Under the pieces are notes generated by a model. That model saw only the letters and a program-made list of their open reading frames with translations, ran no database searches and was not told where the DNA came from. Made by a program: the position numbers and the translations under genes. Shown here one piece after another: positions 32,325 to 44,750 of a stretch of 64,000 nt of DNA (within the stretch, counting starts at the first letter, position 1; each line of letters begins with the position of its first letter). This DNA is from Vicugna pacos (Eukaryota; Chordata; Mammalia; Artiodactyla; Camelidae), in NCBI RefSeq assembly GCF_048564905.1, contig NC_132992.1, forward strand, positions 89,851,001 through 89,915,000. Reading direction: 5' to 3'.

Positions 32325-33635
32325 CTCCAAGAATCTGTCCTGCAGAAAAGAGACTAACTCTGTCCAGCTGGATTTTAATCAAGGACCCAAAACCAAGGAG
32401 TGGGTTTCCCCTGGCAGAAGAGCCCACTGTTGCAGGGAAGCCTGAGGAGTCGTGGAGTGGTGCGGTAATCCTGTACAGCTGAAGCCAAGGAGGACGGAAA
32501 AGCCAGGGGAAGGCAACAAATATAACAGAAAATGTGAAAGAGACTGGCCGGGGGCCCAGGTTCAGGTTTGAAGTCATAAGATGAGCACCACAGCGATAGG
32601 ATGAGCTCATGCTGGCCGGATTCCACGGGCAGGGGATGGACAGGAGACGTTCCAGCAGTGTCTTGGACAGCAGCGAGTTTTGACTCTCACTGTAGTTATT
32701 GGCTGAGCATGAGACATGGGTGGAGTGGCCTTGGTTAATGGACCAAAGATGAAGCAGAGAGAATCCTAAAATTGCCTAAAAGTCAAATTCCATCTCGGCA
32801 TTTTCCTTTCTAAGTATTTGGCCCTGTCTTGTTTTTCCCCTGTTAAACTCACTTTCAAAAAAAACCTCAATCAAGGCTACAATTTAAGTCCTTCCAAATA
32901 ATCCTTAAGCAATGTACAATTTGGGAAAATGTCATCATGAGATTCATTTATCTTCGATTTGTATGTTCTGGGCAATGTGAATAAGATATTAAAGCACAGT
33001 GACCACAAAACCTCACTAATTCAGATGAATTGTCTGAAGGACCTTCCAACTGAATGGTGAGAGATTGGACCTAGAAAATATTTTTGAAGATATGCCATTT
33101 TACCTCCTTCAAGGACAAGCACTAGCCAAAAGGAGGCTAGCATACAGTTGAGTAGTGGCCCTCGGAGGACGAGGTTTAATGAATAGATAAGAATGGTTGG
33201 TAATCAGTCCATCATTTGTTTGCATTGCAAAGGGTGCTTGTGACGTGCTTGAGGATGCTTGAAAACTGTGTGTGCTCTTAAGTCGTTGGAATATTTCCCC
33301 AGAAATTTGTTTATACAACTAATTCGTTTAGGGCAGCCATTGATTCAGCCTCTACTCTACTTGTCCCAATTTTCCCATGAGAGATGAGCATGGTACTGAA
33401 GTCTCACTTGGCTTATAAATCAGCATGAGAAGACAGAGGGCGGGTGCTTCCCAGAGAGGAGGCTGAGAAATGGGGCATTGAGCTCATATGGATACAGTGC
33501 CCCTCAGTGAGCCGACCATCAAATGCCACGTTGGCTTGTGTCAGTCACACACAACACTTATTTAATCTTCATGATCCAAAAATCAACATCATCTCCAGAG
33601 GCAAATGTACTTCCTGCTTTTATCTTGGGGAGGGA
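32325..33635. other. Unique non-coding DNA
   Basis: No repeat recognised. Frames near 32028-32626 partly lie in the LTR and have no domain. Confidence 0.4.
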
Positions 33636-33639
33636 ATGG

Positions 33640-33770
33640 ATGCTGAATTAGGAGCCAGAAGACTTGCTCTTCCATCTAAGTCCTAATGTCTCTTGGTATA
33701 ACATTTAATTCCTCTTTGTTCTCTTCAACTAAATAGGGATATTTAATGAGATAATATATATGTTCTCTGT
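33640..33770 (+). repeat. Possible MIR SINE fragment
   Basis: 'gagccagaagacttgctc', 'acatttaattcctctttgt' and 'aactaaatagggatatttaa' are in MIR sense order but diverged. Confidence 0.4.
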
Positions 33771-33904
33771 GAACCCATAAATCATGTACAAATTTAAGAA
33801 ATCATGATTTTCCCATCATTAACAAGCAGACCCACTAGATACAGAATTTCAATGATTCAAAGTCTAAAGATCATGTTTAAACTTCCCAAATTCAAAGAGA
33901 AGTG

Positions 33905-34090
33905 TTTGTTCTGTGGGTCAGACAGACCTAGTTTGAGTCCCAGCTTTTATTTCTTGCTGATGGTGTGTTTGCCATGATGTCGAACTTCTCTACCCCTTAA
34001 TTACATACATGTCAAGTTGAGACAGAGAATAAGTGCTCAAAAAAGCAGTGCTGTGCTTCGCACAGTGACTCCCACGTAAGTGCTTAAAGA
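33905..34090 (+). repeat. MIR SINE
   Basis: Sense order: 'gtgggtcagacagacctag', 'tttgagtcccagcttttat', later 'cgcacagtgactcccacg' and 'taagtgcttaaag'. The middle is poorly kept. Confidence 0.6.
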
Positions 34091-34129
34091 TACTAGTCAA
34101 CATATTATAGCCCAGATAAATTCCTGAAG

Positions 34130-34440
34130 ACCGTAAGAGGAGAGGCATAAGGATGTTCGCTGTAACATTGTTAGCGGTGGCCAAGATGCTGTAGGCAACT
34201 GGGGGCAATCTGCGGTCCCTCGCTGGTGAAATGGACCGTCAAATGGGGAAGGGATGCACAGGCCATGAAAGGCCAAGCAGTAGGTAAAAACAACAGGTCC
34301 AACGTACATGTGAAAGCACATCTTGAAACACTGGTGAAAAGAGTGAAAAACAGAATATAATTTAAAGCACAACATTTATGTAAATTAGAAAACATGCATA
34401 GAAAAGCTATGATACCCATTTTGCAGTAACTCATTGGATT
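34130..34440 (+). mobile_element. Old L1 LINE 3' fragment
   Basis: 'gatgttcgctgtaacattg', 'ggtggccaagatgctgtag', 'cagtaggtaaaaacaacagg' and 'aagcacatcttgaaacac' follow the end of L1 ORF2 in sense orientation. Strongly diverged. Confidence 0.5.
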
Positions 34441-34681
34441 CCCTTTGGGTGTGGATGGAGAGAAATAATTATAAAAAGGAATGAAGGAATGCACGGATGA
34501 ATGACAAGGGGCAATAATGTGCCATAAACACACTGTAGGGAATGAGTAACTTGGCCTTCCACCCTCAAAGCACAGTTGAAAAATGAAATACATTGAAGAC
34601 AGGCTGTTCATTATTATTATAATACCTGGTAAGTCCAACTTCCTAGGAATACACAAGAGAAAATAAAACAACAACATTCTT

Positions 34682-35155
34682 TGTATTAGTTTCCTGAGGC
34701 TGCTGTAACAAATTACCATGAATGAGTTGCTTAAAATGACAGAAGTGTTCCCGTCCCCAGTTCTGAAGGCCAGAAATCGGGTGAGGCCGGGGCTGCGTTC
34801 CCTGGGCAGGCTGCAGGAGACAGCCTCAGTTTTTGGCTCCCTCCAGCTTCTGGTGACTGCCGGGATTCCTTAACTTGTGGCTGCGTTGCTCCGATGCCTA
34901 CATGGTCATCTTTCCTCCTCCTGCTCTGTCTCAAATCTCCTTCTGTCTCTCCATTAGAAGAACAATTATGATTAAGGGGCCATCTGGATAATCCAGGATA
35001 ATCTCCTCATCTTAAAATCCTTTAGTTAATTATATCTGCAAAGACCCTTTTTTCAAATAAGGTCACAGTCACAGGTTCCAGGAATTAGGACTAGGGCGTA
35101 AGTTTGGTGGGGCGGGGTGCATCGGTAACCATTCAGCCCTCTAGACTCCCTAACA
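34682..35155 (-). repeat. MaLR (MLT1-type) solo LTR, antisense
   Basis: Antisense order: 'tgtattagtttcctgaggc', 'gctgtaacaaattaccatg', 'ccagttctgaaggccag', 'gataatccaggataatctc', 'tctgcaaagacccttttt', 'aataaggtcacagtcaca', ending 'actccctaaca'. About 470 bp; solo LTR. Confidence 0.83.
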
Positions 35156-35525
35156 GGGTCTCAGACAGTGGTAAGTCAAACCCACGCTGCCTACAGTAAG
35201 AGGAGATTCAATCTCCCCCTCCCATTTGGGGCCATCCACTATGGAGTGCTCCACAGACGCTCTGCACCCATCAGAGCCAGCCCAGTGCCTCTCCCAAGTC
35301 TCCTGAAGCAGGACAATCCAGGAATTCCTGGCTGGTCCCCAGTGTGCTGCTAGTCTGCCCACAAACCTGTGTCCTGAGGAAACCCAGGCCTTCTGAGACT
35401 TGCAGTGTCTCCGTCGAAGGCCACAGCACCTGCTGCCACCTCCAGCCTCCGGATGACCTAAGAAGCCCCTAACACACTCTGATTCCCACGGCTGCTGCCC
35501 CCCAGCACGACTGTCACTCTCTCAC
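35155..35525. other. Unique non-coding DNA
   Basis: GC-moderate, no repeat recognised, no gene seen. Confidence 0.4.
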
Positions 35526-35529
35526 AGAA

Positions 35530-35740
35530 AGCTTACTTGATACCCCCTTTCTGCCCACCTTTCACTGTATTCCCTCCCAAGTCCTTGCATGTCTCTCCAC
35601 AGTTCTTAATCGTGTTTCAAATGTATGTATTTGAAGTGTGACTACTGGGTTAGAAACTCCACGAGGACAGTGAGAGAACATCCACTTTAATCAAAATTGC
35701 ACCTGCAGCAGTTAGCGCCATGCCCAGCACGTGGCTGGAC
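35530..35740 (+). repeat. L2 LINE 3' fragment
   Basis: 'gttagaaactccacgaggac' and 'ttagcgccatgcccagcac' mark the sense L2 3' end, preceded by a pyrimidine-rich L2-like stretch. Confidence 0.6.
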
Positions 35741-35914
35741 TGATGGGTTCCTGGGAAACGCCGGATGGTCCAGCGTCGAGGTGTCCAGCCAGTCCAGCTC
35801 TTCCATGTGGCTGTTTTACCCGAGGCATGTCCTACACAACAGGGGGACTAGTGACCTCACCACTCACCTCCCCACACACTACGTTATAGCCATACTCAGT
35901 AAACAGGGCTCAGT

Positions 35915-36115
35915 GTGAAAGCCCTAGACAGACCTGGGTTTGAATCTTGCCTCTGCCTTTAACTAAGCTAGTTGAAGTGAGCAAGATACTTAAGTCTTCT
36001 TAGCCAGTAAGCTTAACCCTGAATCGGTTACGTTCTTGAGAAAAGGTAAATTGTAACTATGTATTAGGGCTTCTAAGAGTTGATTGTGGATAAAGCATTT
36101 AGCACAATTAAATAT
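35915..36115 (+). repeat. MIR SINE, nearly full length
   Basis: 'ctagacagacctgggtttga', 'tcttgcctctgcctttaac', 'aagatacttaagtcttctt', then 'ggataaagcatttagcac' follow the complete sense MIR order. Confidence 0.75.
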
Positions 36116-37380
36116 CATCCATAATCAATACTATAATCACTGACTATTCATTCATCATCATTTCCATACTGACATTTAAAGATGTATTTTACAAAAAAGA
36201 GATGATGATCACTGATCTTTAATACAAAAGTACTCATTCATTTGAAAGTTTAAGTCACCTAGAACAAATCACAAATAGCCCAAGTCTTAGCTTCCTATTC
36301 TGCAGAATGAGTGAACTTGACCAGATCAGTGGTTGTCAGTCACTGCAATGACAAATTTTCCACCCAAAATGCATAGTGCCTTCAGTCAAATGTGTATCTG
36401 ATACCTTGTAAGGATCTTGTTACTATCCTTTTATGTCTTCTATTAATCTTATTGACCTAATCTCTGAGGACGGTGGATATCCCCAAGCATTAAAGACTGG
36501 GACAATTGGAAAAGTATTTCCCAACTGAAATTATGTAAGTTATTTTCCAGAGGAACGATGCAATGACTCACTTATTCAATGACTATAGATTCTTTTGCCG
36601 AAACTGAGATCTTAATCTATTAGACAATTTAGTAAGGGAACCTACAGCTATGATCTTTTAAATTACAAGTGAACATTGTGGAGATTGGACCACATAGGAA
36701 AACAGAATGTTGAAAATAATCAATCATTAAGATGCTTCTCAATTCTGAGTTATGCAACAGTTTCTCCATCTAAAGCCTGAAGGAGAAGACCCTTGGACAT
36801 TAATGTGCTACTTATTGTATTCATTCTGACTCCTGGTGTTAGTCCTATGTGGTTCCCATATTTCTATATGATGCAGAAATACCCAGTTATGGTAACTCTA
36901 GGCAATTAGAGATCTCATCTTTCAAAAATGAATGAATGGACAAATAAATTGTGGCAGTCATTGGTTATACAGACTCACATTTATAGAGTTTACAAAGAAC
37001 CGACTCTTCCGTTGCCCCCTGGGAGCTTCCCCAGGACAGTGTGGAGTATACAAAACACAGAGGAGAGGACCAGAAACATTCCCAGGCTAAGTGGGTGCTG
37101 AGAGTAAGCCGAGCACCACGTGGGTGGAAGGCAGAAGAGGCGGTCAGAAGACATCAGCCACGGGCCCTTGACTTCTAGGTCTGTATTCTTTTTATTTAGA
37201 CCTTTCAATTTGTATAGACCAATTCAATTCATGTTGCTTATTTAGTATTTTGATCAACTTTCTACACAGACACTTTTTAAAAGTGAAATTGTGCTTTAAG
37301 CTTAGTAACAAAACCAAAGTAATCATTGTTACCACACTTTTCTACTCCATAATTAGTTCCCCGTAAGAACTGCTTTCAAC
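36115..37380. other. Mostly unique AT-rich DNA
   Basis: A CAGTGGTTGTCAGTC block near 36329 resembles a hAT terminus, but no partner end was found. No gene seen. Confidence 0.4.
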
Positions 37381-38606
37381 TTTTAACCTATTCTTGGTCA
37401 TATTTATACCTCTGTATTTTTTATTGACATATAGTCCATGTTTCTAAATAACATGCTTATGTTGCTGTCATTTCTTGAATTCCTTTTCAAATTTTTGAGA
37501 TTATCTCTCTTGCCATCCTTTCTATACACACTTCTGCTCTCTGCATTTTCAAAATATTATTACAGCATAATTTTGGACTGATTCAATATTTGGTGTTCTT
37601 GTTATGACTATTAAATTAAGATATTCACAGCTGAGCCACTTTGAATCCTATTTGACTGTAATCATTGTTTCTTTGAGTGTAATCATTGTTTCATATATTT
37701 TTTCTATTATTTCCTTGTTTTTTTTAATTTATTTACCAATAATTTGTCCCTTAATTTTCTGGCAGAACTATGAAATGCCTCCCTGTATGGTCAAATACAT
37801 GAGGACGTATGAATATATCATTTTTATTCTTGTAGATTTGCCTATTTTGGACATTTCACATCAGTGCTATTTTTTTTAAGCATTCATGCCTGATCTCTTC
37901 TACCTCCTGCTCCAAAATGGGCTGTTTGTTTTCAAAAACTGCTTCACAGCTCTCCAGCCAGGACCTTCATGGTCGTCCTTCTGGGAAATTGCTTTACCCC
38001 CATCATACACTGGATCTCACTTCCTGGATTCAACATGGTCATTTTTCTTTGTTTATGCCATCAATTTAACAGAGTACGTCCTACAAAAACAAACAAACAA
38101 ACAACAACAACAAACTTTCTCTGAAAAATGCCTGTATTCATTCTACATCGACTTATTTGATAGTTTAGCTGAGTATAGAATTCTAAGTTATTAATTATTT
38201 TCTCTCAAAATCTTGAAGTTTTTCTTCATTCTCTTCTAGACCAAATACTTTAACTGATACCGATGACAGTTTTGGATTCCCAGACTGTTGTGAGTATCTG
38301 AATTTGTCTCATCAAAAGCCCACCAGAATACTTTAAAAAACAATTCGGGAGATGTGAAGTGTTGTGCTTCCCTGGGTCTTCACTCATGCATCCTGCCTTA
38401 TGAGCTTTTATACCTAAAAGCTCATGCTTCCATTCAAGGAAATATAGTGTACCATTTACTTGATGATTTTCTCCTCTTTATTAACTTTCTTGCTTTTTCT
38501 GAAGATCCTATTATTTGGGTATTTCACTTCTGGGACTAATTCTCTCATTTTATCATATTTCTCTGATTATTTATATATTTTTTCTGTTTGTTCTCCTTTC
38601 CTAAGA
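37380..38606 (-). mobile_element. HAL1 (half-L1) LINE, 3' half, antisense
   Basis: Antisense to the ORF1 and 3' region of HAL1, an old non-autonomous LINE related to L1 that carries only an ORF1-type gene. Markers: 'agtttagctgagtatagaa', 'ttctaagttattaattattt', 'gaagttttcttcattctc'-like sequence and 'ctattatttgggtatttcac'. The segment stops at a TTTCCTAAGA site where an L1 was inserted, and HAL1 resumes at 42541. Confidence 0.65.
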
Positions 38607-41600
38607 TTTTTTTAGTGAAAGCTTTATTGAGGTATAATTCACATACCATACAGCATACCATTTAAAAGTGCATATTCAGTGGTTTTTACATATTCATGGT
38701 TGCATTACCATTACCATTACCATCACATTCTGAATTCAGAATGTTTTCGTCGCCTTCAAAAATGTGTACCCATAGCAGTCATTTCCCATTGCTTATGTCC
38801 CCCAACCTTAGCCAGTAATCTACTTTCTGTTTCTGTGGAGTTGCCTATTTTGGATATTTTAAATAAATGGATTCGTACAACATGCATCCTTTTATGATTC
38901 AAGTCTTTTACTTAGCATATGTTTTCAAGGTTCATCTGTGTTATATCATATGCCAGTAATTTTTTTCTTTTTTTGGCCAAATAATATTACATTATATGAA
39001 CATAATGCATTGTGTTTAGTTATACTGCAGTTGGTGGGCATGTGGACTACTTCCACTTTTTCGCTGTCATGAGTAATGCTGCTATGAACGTGCACGTACA
39101 AGTTTTTCTTGGACATATCTTTTTTGGACATATCTATTTCAATTCTCTTGGGTCGATACCTAAGCGTGTAACTGGTGGGCCATCAGATAACCCTTATGTT
39201 TAACCCTTTAGAAAACTCCCAAATAGTTTTCCAAAGTAGCTGAACCATTTCGCAAGCTCACCAACAAAATGCGAGGGTTCTGATTCTTCCACAGTCTCAC
39301 TAATGCTGTTTATTGTTTGTCACTTGAGAATTTTAGCCTTTCAAGTGGATGTCAAGTGGCATCTCACCGTGGCTTTTATTTGCATTTCCTTAATGACATA
39401 TTACAATGAACATATTTTCATGTACTTATGGGCAATTTGTGTATATTCTTTGAAAAAATGTCTTTTCAGATTTTTCTGCCCATTTTTTAATTGAGTTACT
39501 TGGGAGTTTTTTGCTGCTGTTGTTTTTGAGTTGTAGGAGTTCTTTATGTATTCTAGATTCTAGCGCCTTAACAGATACATGTTATATATCTGCTGTATAT
39601 AATTTCTCACATTCTGTGCATTGTTTTTTTTCCACTTTTTGAGTTTCCTTGGAAGCAAAAATATTTTATTTTTTATTTTAATAAAGCCTAATTTATCTAC
39701 TTTTTTCTTTTTATGCCAACAATTTTGGCATTATCTGTAAAACCCTTACCCAATCTGATACCGCAAAGGTTTTCTTCTAAGGGTTTTGTTTGTTTAGCTC
39801 TTACTTTTAGATCTATGATCCATTTTGAGTAGGTCTTTTAGTATGGTACATGGTGGTGGTCCATCTTCATTTCTCTGCATATGCGTATCCAAGTACCCTA
39901 AGTTTGTTTGTTAAAAAGGCTATTCTTTCCCTCACTGAATTTTTTTGTCACCTTCTCAGAAATCAAATGACCGTAAGTGTAAGAGTTTATTTCTGGACCA
40001 TACATTTTTTTCCACTGATCTATATGTCTGTCCTTATGCCAACCTCACACTGTCTTGATCATTATAACTTTCCAGGATGTTTTGGAATTTGGGAAATTCA
40101 CGTCTTCTAATTCTGTTCTTGTTTTAAAAATTTGTTTGGATATTTTGGGTCTCTTATGACCCAAATGTTTCCATGTGAATTTTCCACGTGAATTTCAGGA
40201 TCAGTTTTTCAAGTTATACCAAAAAAGAAAAGAAATCAGCTTATACCTGTATAAGGACCGCCCTGAATCTGCAGATCAGTACTGCTGTCATAACAATACT
40301 GTGACTTCTGATTTATGAGCACAGATGTCTTTCATCTGTTTAAGTCTTCCTTAATTTAATTCAACAATGATTTATATATTTTATTGTATGAGTCTTGCTC
40401 TCTTTCAGTTAAATTATTTCTAAGGTTTTTTTGTTGTTACTTTTGTAAATGGACTTGTTTTCTGATTTTTATGTTCAGATTATTAATTTTCAGTACATGT
40501 AAATTCAACCAATTTTTGTATATTAATATTTTAGCCTGAAACCTTCCTGAATTCATTAATCAGTTCTAAGAGCATGTACAAAATCCCTAGGATTTCCTAT
40601 ACACAAAGTCATATTTTCTTTGAATAGCGATGGTTTCATTTCTTTTTATACAATCTGGAAGCCTTTTATTTCTTTTCCTCGCCTGGTGGCCCTGGCTAGG
40701 ACTTCCAGTACAGTGCCAACTAAAAGGAGTGAGAATGGAAAGCCTTTATTTTTCCTGATCCTAGAGGAAAATCTTTCAGTCTTTTACCGTGAAGTATTTA
40801 TGTTAGCTTTGGGGTCTTCATAGATACCTTTTTTTCAAATGGAAAATCTCTGCTTATAATCCTAGTTTTTATGATTATGATTATGACTATGATTAGTCTA
40901 ACTTTATCAAACACTTTCCACACCCACTGAGAAGGCATGTGGTCTGCATCCTCTCAATGGAAGTAGATCTGTTCTATTAATATGGTGCATGACATTGATT
41001 AATTCTCATTTGTTGGGCCAACCTTGAACTCTTAGAATAAGTATCATTTGGTCTTCATGTCTAACCCTTTTAAAATACTGCTGCATTTGGTTTGCTAGTA
41101 TGATTTTTTTTAGTATTCTCTAATGTTTTGATGCAATATTAATAAGATGTGTTGGTCGGTAGCTTTTATTTTCACATGATGCTCTTTGCATGGTTGTGGT
41201 GTCAGGACAATACTGCCTCTACAGAATGAGTTAGGAGGTGGTTCCTTCTATTTTTCAAAGTGTTTGTGAAGGATTGGAAGGTTTATTTTCCTTTAAAATC
41301 GGGTAAAATTCACCGTGGATCCATCTGGTCCTGGGCCTTTCTTAGCAGGAAGTTGTTTGATTAACTAATTTGTTCTGTTTACCTTTTCCAGATCTACTCA
41401 GATTTTCTGTATCTTCTTGAGTAGTTTTTGGTAGTTTGTGTCTTTCTAGGAATTTGTCTATTTCACATAACTTGTCTAATTTATTGACATGCAATTACTC
41501 ACTGCATTTCACTGTAAGGTTTATAGTAGTGTTCCCATTTTCATTTCTGATTTCAGCCATTTGAGACTTCTCTCTTTTTTTCTTGGTGGGTCAAGCTAAA

Positions 41601-42540
41601 TGTTTGTCAATCTTGTTGATTTTTTCAAAGATTGAATATATTATTTTTCTATTCTTTATTTCATTTATTTATGCTTTAATGTTTATTTTCTTTCTTTCAG
41701 CTTGTTTTGTGTGTAGATTTCTTTTTAAAAACAATCTCTTAAGGTGAAGGTTTGATTATTGATACACTATATTTTTTTAATATGCCCAGCCACTTATCAC
41801 TATAAATTTTCCTCTAAGTTCTTCTTTGTTTACATGCCACAAGTTTTTGTATGTCATGTTTTCATATTTCTTTATCGTAAATTATTTTCTAATTTCTTTT
41901 GTGATTTCTCTTTTGACCAGTTCAACATTTAATTTCCACATACTTACGAATTTTTCAAATTTTCTCCTGTAAATGATTTCTAATTTTATTCCATTTTTGT
42001 CAGAAAACAAGCTTTGTATTAGTTTAATCCGTAGAAATTGATTGAGGTTTGTTTTGAATCCTACAGTACAGTTTATCCTGGAGGTTATTTAGGTGTGCCT
42101 GAGAAGAATACGTATTCTGCTGCTGTGAAGTGGAACATTCTACAGATGCTTGTTTATGGAGTTGCTCCAAGTCTTCTACTTTCTTGGCATTCTTCTGCCT
42201 AGTTTGATCCATTACTGAAAGTGGGATATTAAATTCTCCAACTTACCATCAAGTTATCCGTATCTCCTTCAAATTTTGTCAGTTTTGCTTCGCATATTTC
42301 AAAGATCTGCTGTTGAGATCCTATATACGTTCATATTTATTATGTATGTTAGTGGTTTGGCCCTTTTATCATTATGGAAGGTCTTCTTCTGACTCGAGTA
42401 ACAGCTTGTGCTTTGAAGTCTTATTCGGACATTTACACGGTCACTAGAGCTCTTCTGTTGCAATTTGCATTCCTACCTTTTCCCATCCTTTCACTTTCAA
42501 CATATCTGTGTCTTTGAATCAAAAATATGTCTCTTGTAGA
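38607..42540 (-). mobile_element. L1 LINE (ORF2 and 3' UTR), antisense, nested in HAL1
   Basis: The left edge is a T run (remnant of the A tail) at 38607-38613. The 3' UTR and ORF2 then run in antisense to an endonuclease N-terminal block ('tgtctttgaatcaaaaatat', 'gtctcttgtaga') ending at 42540. The antisense of the reverse transcriptase catalytic region falls near 40605-40700, next to 'ggctaggacttccagtac'. At 3.9 kb it is close to full ORF2 length, so it has the 5' UTR and ORF1 missing and some internal loss. Many frames are closed; it is an inactive old copy. Confidence 0.85.
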
Positions 42541-43600
42541 TTTTCTGGAAGAATGTTAAACTCTGTTTTCTAACCTTTCTGTTGAATTATTAATTTCTGG
42601 TTTATATTTTTAATTTTTAAGGAATTTTCTATATCTATTTTTTTTAGAGAAGCTATAGCTTCTCTTGTGTAATAAGTTAACATTCTATTTATAATTTTAT
42701 TTAGATTTTCTTTTGCTTATTGCATTTGCTATGTTTCTTCTATGTCCCTTCTCCTTGAAGTTTTCCTTTGTTTCTGTCTTTGACGTTAGAGAATTTCTTG
42801 AAATGTTTGGAGACTGTTTTCATTTATATTTAAGAATGGTGCACTGGAAAGTTAATTGAGACTTTGTATGTGCATAAATAGGGCTTATCAACCCTGGGCC
42901 TTTACTGTGTTGCATTTAGGAAATCCTCAGAAGTCATTACATTCAGTTCTATTATTTTTAGCTGATCAGTTTTGCAAATATCAATCCTCAAATGCCCTAC
43001 CTAGGGCACAGGAACCAGGCTTTCAGTGGTCTTGGAGCTTAGAGGAGAAATTGTCTGGGCTGTCATAGTTCTGTGGGGGAACCTCCCACTTACCTTCCCT
43101 CTTTTTCTTCAGCATTGCACCTGACCCTGGTGTCTGGAATTTCAAAATCCTGGGCTTCTGGCTCCACCTGTCTAAAGAATACGTTTGTTTTCTCTGAGTG
43201 GGAGTGGGAGAGAATAATCTGGCCACGTAGAGTGGAAAAAAGATCTAGGCCCCTTAGTACTATCTAGTCAGTTGTGACCTAATTCTAATTTTCAGATGAC
43301 TCTGCACCCTGGCATCCAGAGAAGACTAGTCTCTCACCTTTCTTCTCATTTCTTTCTTCTTGCAGCAGGAATGCGCTTGCTTCTTATAATCATGTCCCTG
43401 CAGAAAATAGGATTCTACCTCTCTGTGCTTCACTATAACAGTGGCCTGCCATCCTCCTGCTTTAAATTATCTCACTTGCTGTGATTGACTTTCTAATTCT
43501 GTTTATACTTTGAGTTTATACTTTTAATACCCCTTTCTCTCTCACTTTATTGATTTTCAGTAAAGATGCAGAAAAGAAATGTATGTTTTCAACCCACTGT
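42541..43600 (-). mobile_element. HAL1 LINE, 5' half, antisense
   Basis: Continues the HAL1 order from 38606: 'ttttctggaagaatgttaaa', 'tgttgaattattaatttctg', 'tgtttggagactgttttcat', 'aagaatggtgcactggaaag', 'gattgactttctaattctg', ending near 'cagtaaagatgcagaaaag'. The first bases repeat the HAL1 site seen at 38595-38606, as expected for a target duplication. Confidence 0.65.
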
Positions 43601-43839
43601 GTTTAAACGTGATTCAGTAACAAACTTTCTACACTCATCAGCTCTGTTCTCTTGGTCATGGAAAGAATAAAGAAACAGAATTATTGCAATAAGAGTCCCA
43701 AACGACAAACCATATAGTAGAACACAAAAAGCTTTGTTATTTTTAAATAATAATTATTAAATACTTTGTATTATACAAAAATCAAGGGCACACGTTTGTT
43801 AATTTATCATTTCAAAAAATAAGTCTTCTCTGTTCACAA

Positions 43840-44455
43840 TATCCGAAACATTGAAACAACCTAAATGTCCATTAATGGATAATGCATAAAAAATTGTGAT
43901 AGATGCACACAACTGAGTATTACTCAGCCTTGAAAAAAGAAGGAAATTTTGTGACTTGTATCAACATGGATGAACTTAGATGGCATTATGTTGAGTGAAA
44001 TAACTCAGACACAGAAGGACAAATCCTACACGATGCCACTATTATGAGGAATCTTACAGATTTAAACTCATAGGACAAGAGGGTAAAAGAGTATTTGCGA
44101 GGATCTGTAGGGAGGAAGAAATGAGCAATTGGCAGCCCAAACGTATGAAATTTCAGTAATGCAAGATGAATATGTTTCAGAGAACAGCATAGGGCCTATA
44201 GTTCACAACACTGTATTGTATAAATATTTTCTAAGAGAGTAGATCTTATGTTAACTGTTCTTAACATAAAAGGAAAATAATCATGTTAAAAATAAAATAA
44301 TTAATCAAAAAAAGTAAGAGGGTGATAGGAAACTTTTGGGGGTGATGGGTAACTTGATTGTGGTGATGTTTCATGGAATCTCCAGGCTCGTCATGTGGTA
44401 TACATTAAATATGTCCAACTTTTTGTATCCGAATAATATTTTAATACAGTGGCAA
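43840..44455 (+). mobile_element. Old L1 LINE 3' end
   Basis: 'gaaacaacctaaatgtccat', 'actgagtattactcagcctt', 'acatggatgaacttagatgg', 'tgagtgaaataactcagaca', 'gaacagcatagggcctatag', then a 3' UTR ending 'acattaaatatgtccaac'. Clear end of ORF2 followed by 3' UTR. Confidence 0.87.
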
Positions 44456-44588
44456 AAACAAGCATAGGTGTTCTGTGTCATAAATTAAGAAATGCATCTT
44501 ATCTCCCAGGTTACGTTGGGTAATTTTAATTTGTTGGCTTGAGCCATCTCAGTTCACCATGTTGAAATAGCAACCAAAGAGCGTTAAA

Positions 44589-44750
44589 TATACCTGTATA
44601 TCTATCTATTTATCTCCATCCATCTGTGTCTGCATCTTTATGCAGGTACATATATGTGTGTGTGTGTTTGTATATATATGTATATGTTATATGTGTATAT
44701 TACATATGTATAAATATATGCATGTTTGTATTTGTATTTATATATTTTTC
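44589..44750. repeat. TA/TG-rich low-complexity tract
   Basis: TATC, TG and TA units in succession, ending in 'atgtttgtatttgtatt'-type repeats. Confidence 0.8.

Noticed and set aside
34171-34719. 182-codon minus-strand open frame
   Set aside because: Runs antisense through the old L1 relic at 34130-34440 and unique AT-rich DNA; hydrophobic composition is that of translated T-rich sequence.
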